Assembly (NCBI GenBank): GCA_934646845.1
Contig: CAKUEV010000033.1
Coordinates: 1 to 13,397 of the forward strand
Length of the DNA: 13,397 nt
DNA from: an uncultured Slackia sp.
Lineage (GTDB): Bacteria; Actinomycetota; Coriobacteriia; Coriobacteriales; Eggerthellaceae
Direction of reading: 5' to 3'
Within the stretch, counting starts at the first letter, position 1; every line of letters starts with the position of its first letter. The notes beneath the pieces are model-generated. The model worked only from the letters and a program-made list of their open reading frames with translations. It was not told the origin of the DNA and did no database searches. The translations under genes and the position numbers were made by a program. Below are positions 13,052 through 13,397 of the stretch, piece after piece.

Positions 13052-13120
13052 AACGGGTAGGGTGGCGCTTGCTTTGCATGTGCGCTGGGACGTGTCTAGC
13101 GACCCATTCGCTCGAAGGAC

Positions 13121-13238
13121 AGCGAGCGGCATTCCGGGCGAGCAGATTGCCTTGAAGGAGAAGCGAAGCGTACTTCGGTACGCGAGCGACGACTGAAGGG
13201 CAAGATGCCGTCCTGAATGCCGCGCAGCGTCAGGACGG
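13121..13238. repeat. TTCG-capped long imperfect hairpin element
   Basis: A stem of about 48 positions with several mismatches and bulges is capped by GCGTAC-TTCG-GTACGC (13168-13183). The outer part pairs GCGGCATTC with GAATGCCGC (13126-13134 with 13215-13223). An alternative perfect 9-bp hairpin, CCGTCCTGA/TCAGGACGG (13208-13216 with 13230-13238), overlaps its right arm. Size and apex resemble the lysA-dapA spacer hairpin. No gene is seen in 12950-13321. Besides this element, that stretch holds the lemA terminator, the repeat at 13021 and the two tRNA terminators. Confidence 0.55.
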
Positions 13239-13246
13239 CTCAAATG

Positions 13247-13274
13247 AAAAAAGCCCGTTCGTCAGAACGGGCTT
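13247..13274 (-). terminator. Distal terminator of tRNA-Ser(CGA)
   Basis: On the minus strand AAGCCCGTTC/GAACGGGCTT (10 bp, loop TGAC) runs into six T residues at 13252-13247. Confidence 0.8.
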
Positions 13275-13275
13275 A

Positions 13276-13310
13276 CAAAAAGAAAAACAGGCACGGAGAA
13301 CCGTGCCTGT
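13276..13310 (-). terminator. Proximal terminator of tRNA-Ser(CGA)
   Basis: On the minus strand ACAGGCACGG/CCGTGCCTGT (10 bp, loop TTCT) is followed by TTTTTCTTTTT, 11 bases after the tRNA end. With the next hairpin it forms a tandem pair. Confidence 0.85.
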
Positions 13311-13321
13311 AGCGTTCAAAC

Positions 13322-13397
13322 TGGCGGAGGAGGGGGGATTCGAACCCCCGTGACCCGGGTTGCGGGCCAAACGGTTTTCGAGACCGCCGCATTCAAC
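13322..13397 (-). tRNA. tRNA-Ser(CGA), 5' end cut by the window edge
   Basis: The visible part runs from the D loop to the encoded CCA (13322-13324). The anticodon loop CTCGAAA carries CGA, the variable arm is long as in class II tRNAs, the T loop is GGTTCGAAT, and the acceptor 3' strand ends CTCCTCCG before CCA. It is the second serine tRNA of the window on the same strand. Confidence 0.95.

Noticed and set aside
1..13397. CRISPR array, prophage or insertion sequence
   Set aside because: No regularly spaced repeats, transposase, integrase or phage genes are visible; most genes are housekeeping.

Overview
The window looks like chromosomal DNA from a Coriobacteriia member, most likely family Eggerthellaceae (Slackia- or Adlercreutzia-like). 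The grounds are the high-GC codon use, a Tat-exported lipoprotein flavoprotein of the FAD_binding_2 type that this family carries in many copies, and actinobacterial-style protein variants. No phage, insertion sequence or CRISPR array is visible, and the genus is inferred from gene content only.

Left part (1-5382): a lysine/diaminopimelate locus using the N-acetyl branch. A 3'-truncated M20 deacetylase (dapL type) runs leftward. Divergently, lysA-dapA-dapB-dapH runs rightward behind a promoter, a well-formed lysine riboswitch (about 1036-1192) and a strong intrinsic terminator (1232-1266). Lysine should therefore switch off the whole rightward operon. The divergent promoter region holds a perfect 7-4-7 palindrome that could be an operator shared by both directions. 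Two spacers in the operon are unusually long and full of RNA structure: lysA-dapA has a TTCG-capped imperfect long hairpin, and dapB-dapH has a compact three-way junction closed by a 34-position helix.

Middle (5383-8105): a 327-base spacer with hairpins and a terminator, then a 598-residue Tat-signal lipoprotein flavoprotein probably acting as an extracytoplasmic reductase of unknown substrate, then back-to-back terminators. A small DUF1653 protein and a tRNA-Ser(UGA) follow on the minus strand.

Right part (8345-13397): a minus-strand DHA2-type MFS transporter fused to a C-terminal CBS-domain pair, read from a TTG start. It is divergent from tadA-ispE (tRNA adenosine deaminase, MEP-pathway kinase). 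A heptad-repeat, G-rich spacer and a promoter lead into lemA. The last 370 bases after lemA hold a terminator, a perfect 10-bp inverted repeat, a second TTCG-capped long hairpin, and two minus-strand terminators for a tRNA-Ser(CGA) cut by the window end.

The most interesting signals are RNA-level: the dapB-dapH three-way junction, which is a candidate undescribed structured RNA; the pair of similarly built long hairpins; and the L-box control of an actinobacterial DAP operon. At protein level, the MFS-CBS fusion and the flavoprotein with non-fumarate active-site motifs stand out.
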